Assembly: GCA_037903355.1 (NCBI GenBank)
Contig: JBAJFE010000004.1
Coordinates: forward strand, 5,936,001 to 6,000,000
Source: Trichuris trichiura
Lineage: Eukaryota; Nematoda; Enoplea; Trichinellida; Trichuridae
Reading direction: 5' to 3'
Length of the DNA stretch: 64,000 nucleotides
A program made the translations under genes and the position numbers. Under the pieces are notes generated by a model. It did not search any database, had not been told where the DNA came from, and saw only the letters and a program-made list of their open reading frames with translations. Below are positions 63,771 to 64,000 of this stretch, in pieces. The number at the start of each line of letters is the position of its first letter. Position 1 is the first letter of the stretch.

Positions 63771-64000
63771 TCCTTACTTCACTCAGAAAAAACGCAAAAA
63801 CTGCTGATGATGATATTAGATTCTACTGCCACCGTTTGAAAAGTACAAACTTCATGAAACGGTTAAGTTTTCTATTCATGAAAATTCTGGACTGAGTTTT
63901 AGACCCACTCTACAGTATGAAAGAAGCAGAGCTGGAACCATGGGAAGAGTTAATCGAACTGAGGAACAATTAAGGGTTGGAACTGAAGTTTAACATGTCT

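Overview
The window is eukaryotic. It has multi-exon genes with short GT-AG introns (mostly 45-65 nt), no operons, many DNA transposon relics, foldback repeats and trinucleotide microsatellites. The troponin C is ecdysozoan in style, the introns are tiny, and several genes have an AG acceptor immediately or a few bases before the ATG, which fits trans-splicing or a short 5' UTR. The best guess is a nematode, perhaps of the Trichuris/Trichinella group. Arthropods such as mites are not excluded.

Three genes could be assembled exon by exon with every reading phase consistent. (1) Pyruvate dehydrogenase phosphatase regulatory subunit (PDPR), + strand, 17 exons, 18021-31999, 885 aa. (2) Troponin C, - strand, 6 exons, 35277-36252, 162 aa, with the start codon alone in its exon. 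(3) An RGK-type (Rad/Gem/Rem) small GTPase, - strand, 4 exons, 58805-60842, 424 aa, with a damaged P-loop and an RGK-like C-terminal cysteine motif. Less certain genes are a 94-aa secreted peptide precursor (41104-44269, -), an intronless lysine/glutamate-rich protein nested antisense in the large PDPR intron (26191-26709, -), a 151-aa acidic protein (52625-53141, +), and several orphan exons.

Region by region: 1-10 kb is transposon-rich. It holds a full-length Tigger1-like element (3649-6106), a mariner (6633-7926) and a jerky/Tigger relic near 9-9.7 kb. A second Tigger-family element (10955-12394) carries a foldback copy nested inside it, and orphan - strand exons lie on either side. PDPR occupies 18-32 kb. 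Its 8.07-kb intron 7 is packed with foldback repeats whose arms abut (AAT)n arrays, and intron 9 carries a TA-flanked MITE inside a (TA)n tract. A short hAT MITE with 8-bp target duplications and troponin C lie at 34.5-36.3 kb. The 40-47 kb region holds a second hAT-like element, the secreted peptide gene with three palindromes in its intron, and a third Tigger-family element with its own terminal repeats. 48-53 kb has unresolved exons and the acidic protein. 56.3-58.7 kb is a broken BEL/Pao retroelement just 3' of the RGK gene. The right edge cuts a decayed hAT (ZBED5-like) transposase.

The host genes do not form one pathway: PDPR acts in mitochondrial pyruvate metabolism, troponin C in muscle, and RGK proteins in calcium-channel and cytoskeletal control. 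The most notable signals are the Tigger1-like element whose ends closely resemble the mammalian Tigger1 consensus as I recall it, and the repeated pairing of foldback ends with (AAT)n arrays.
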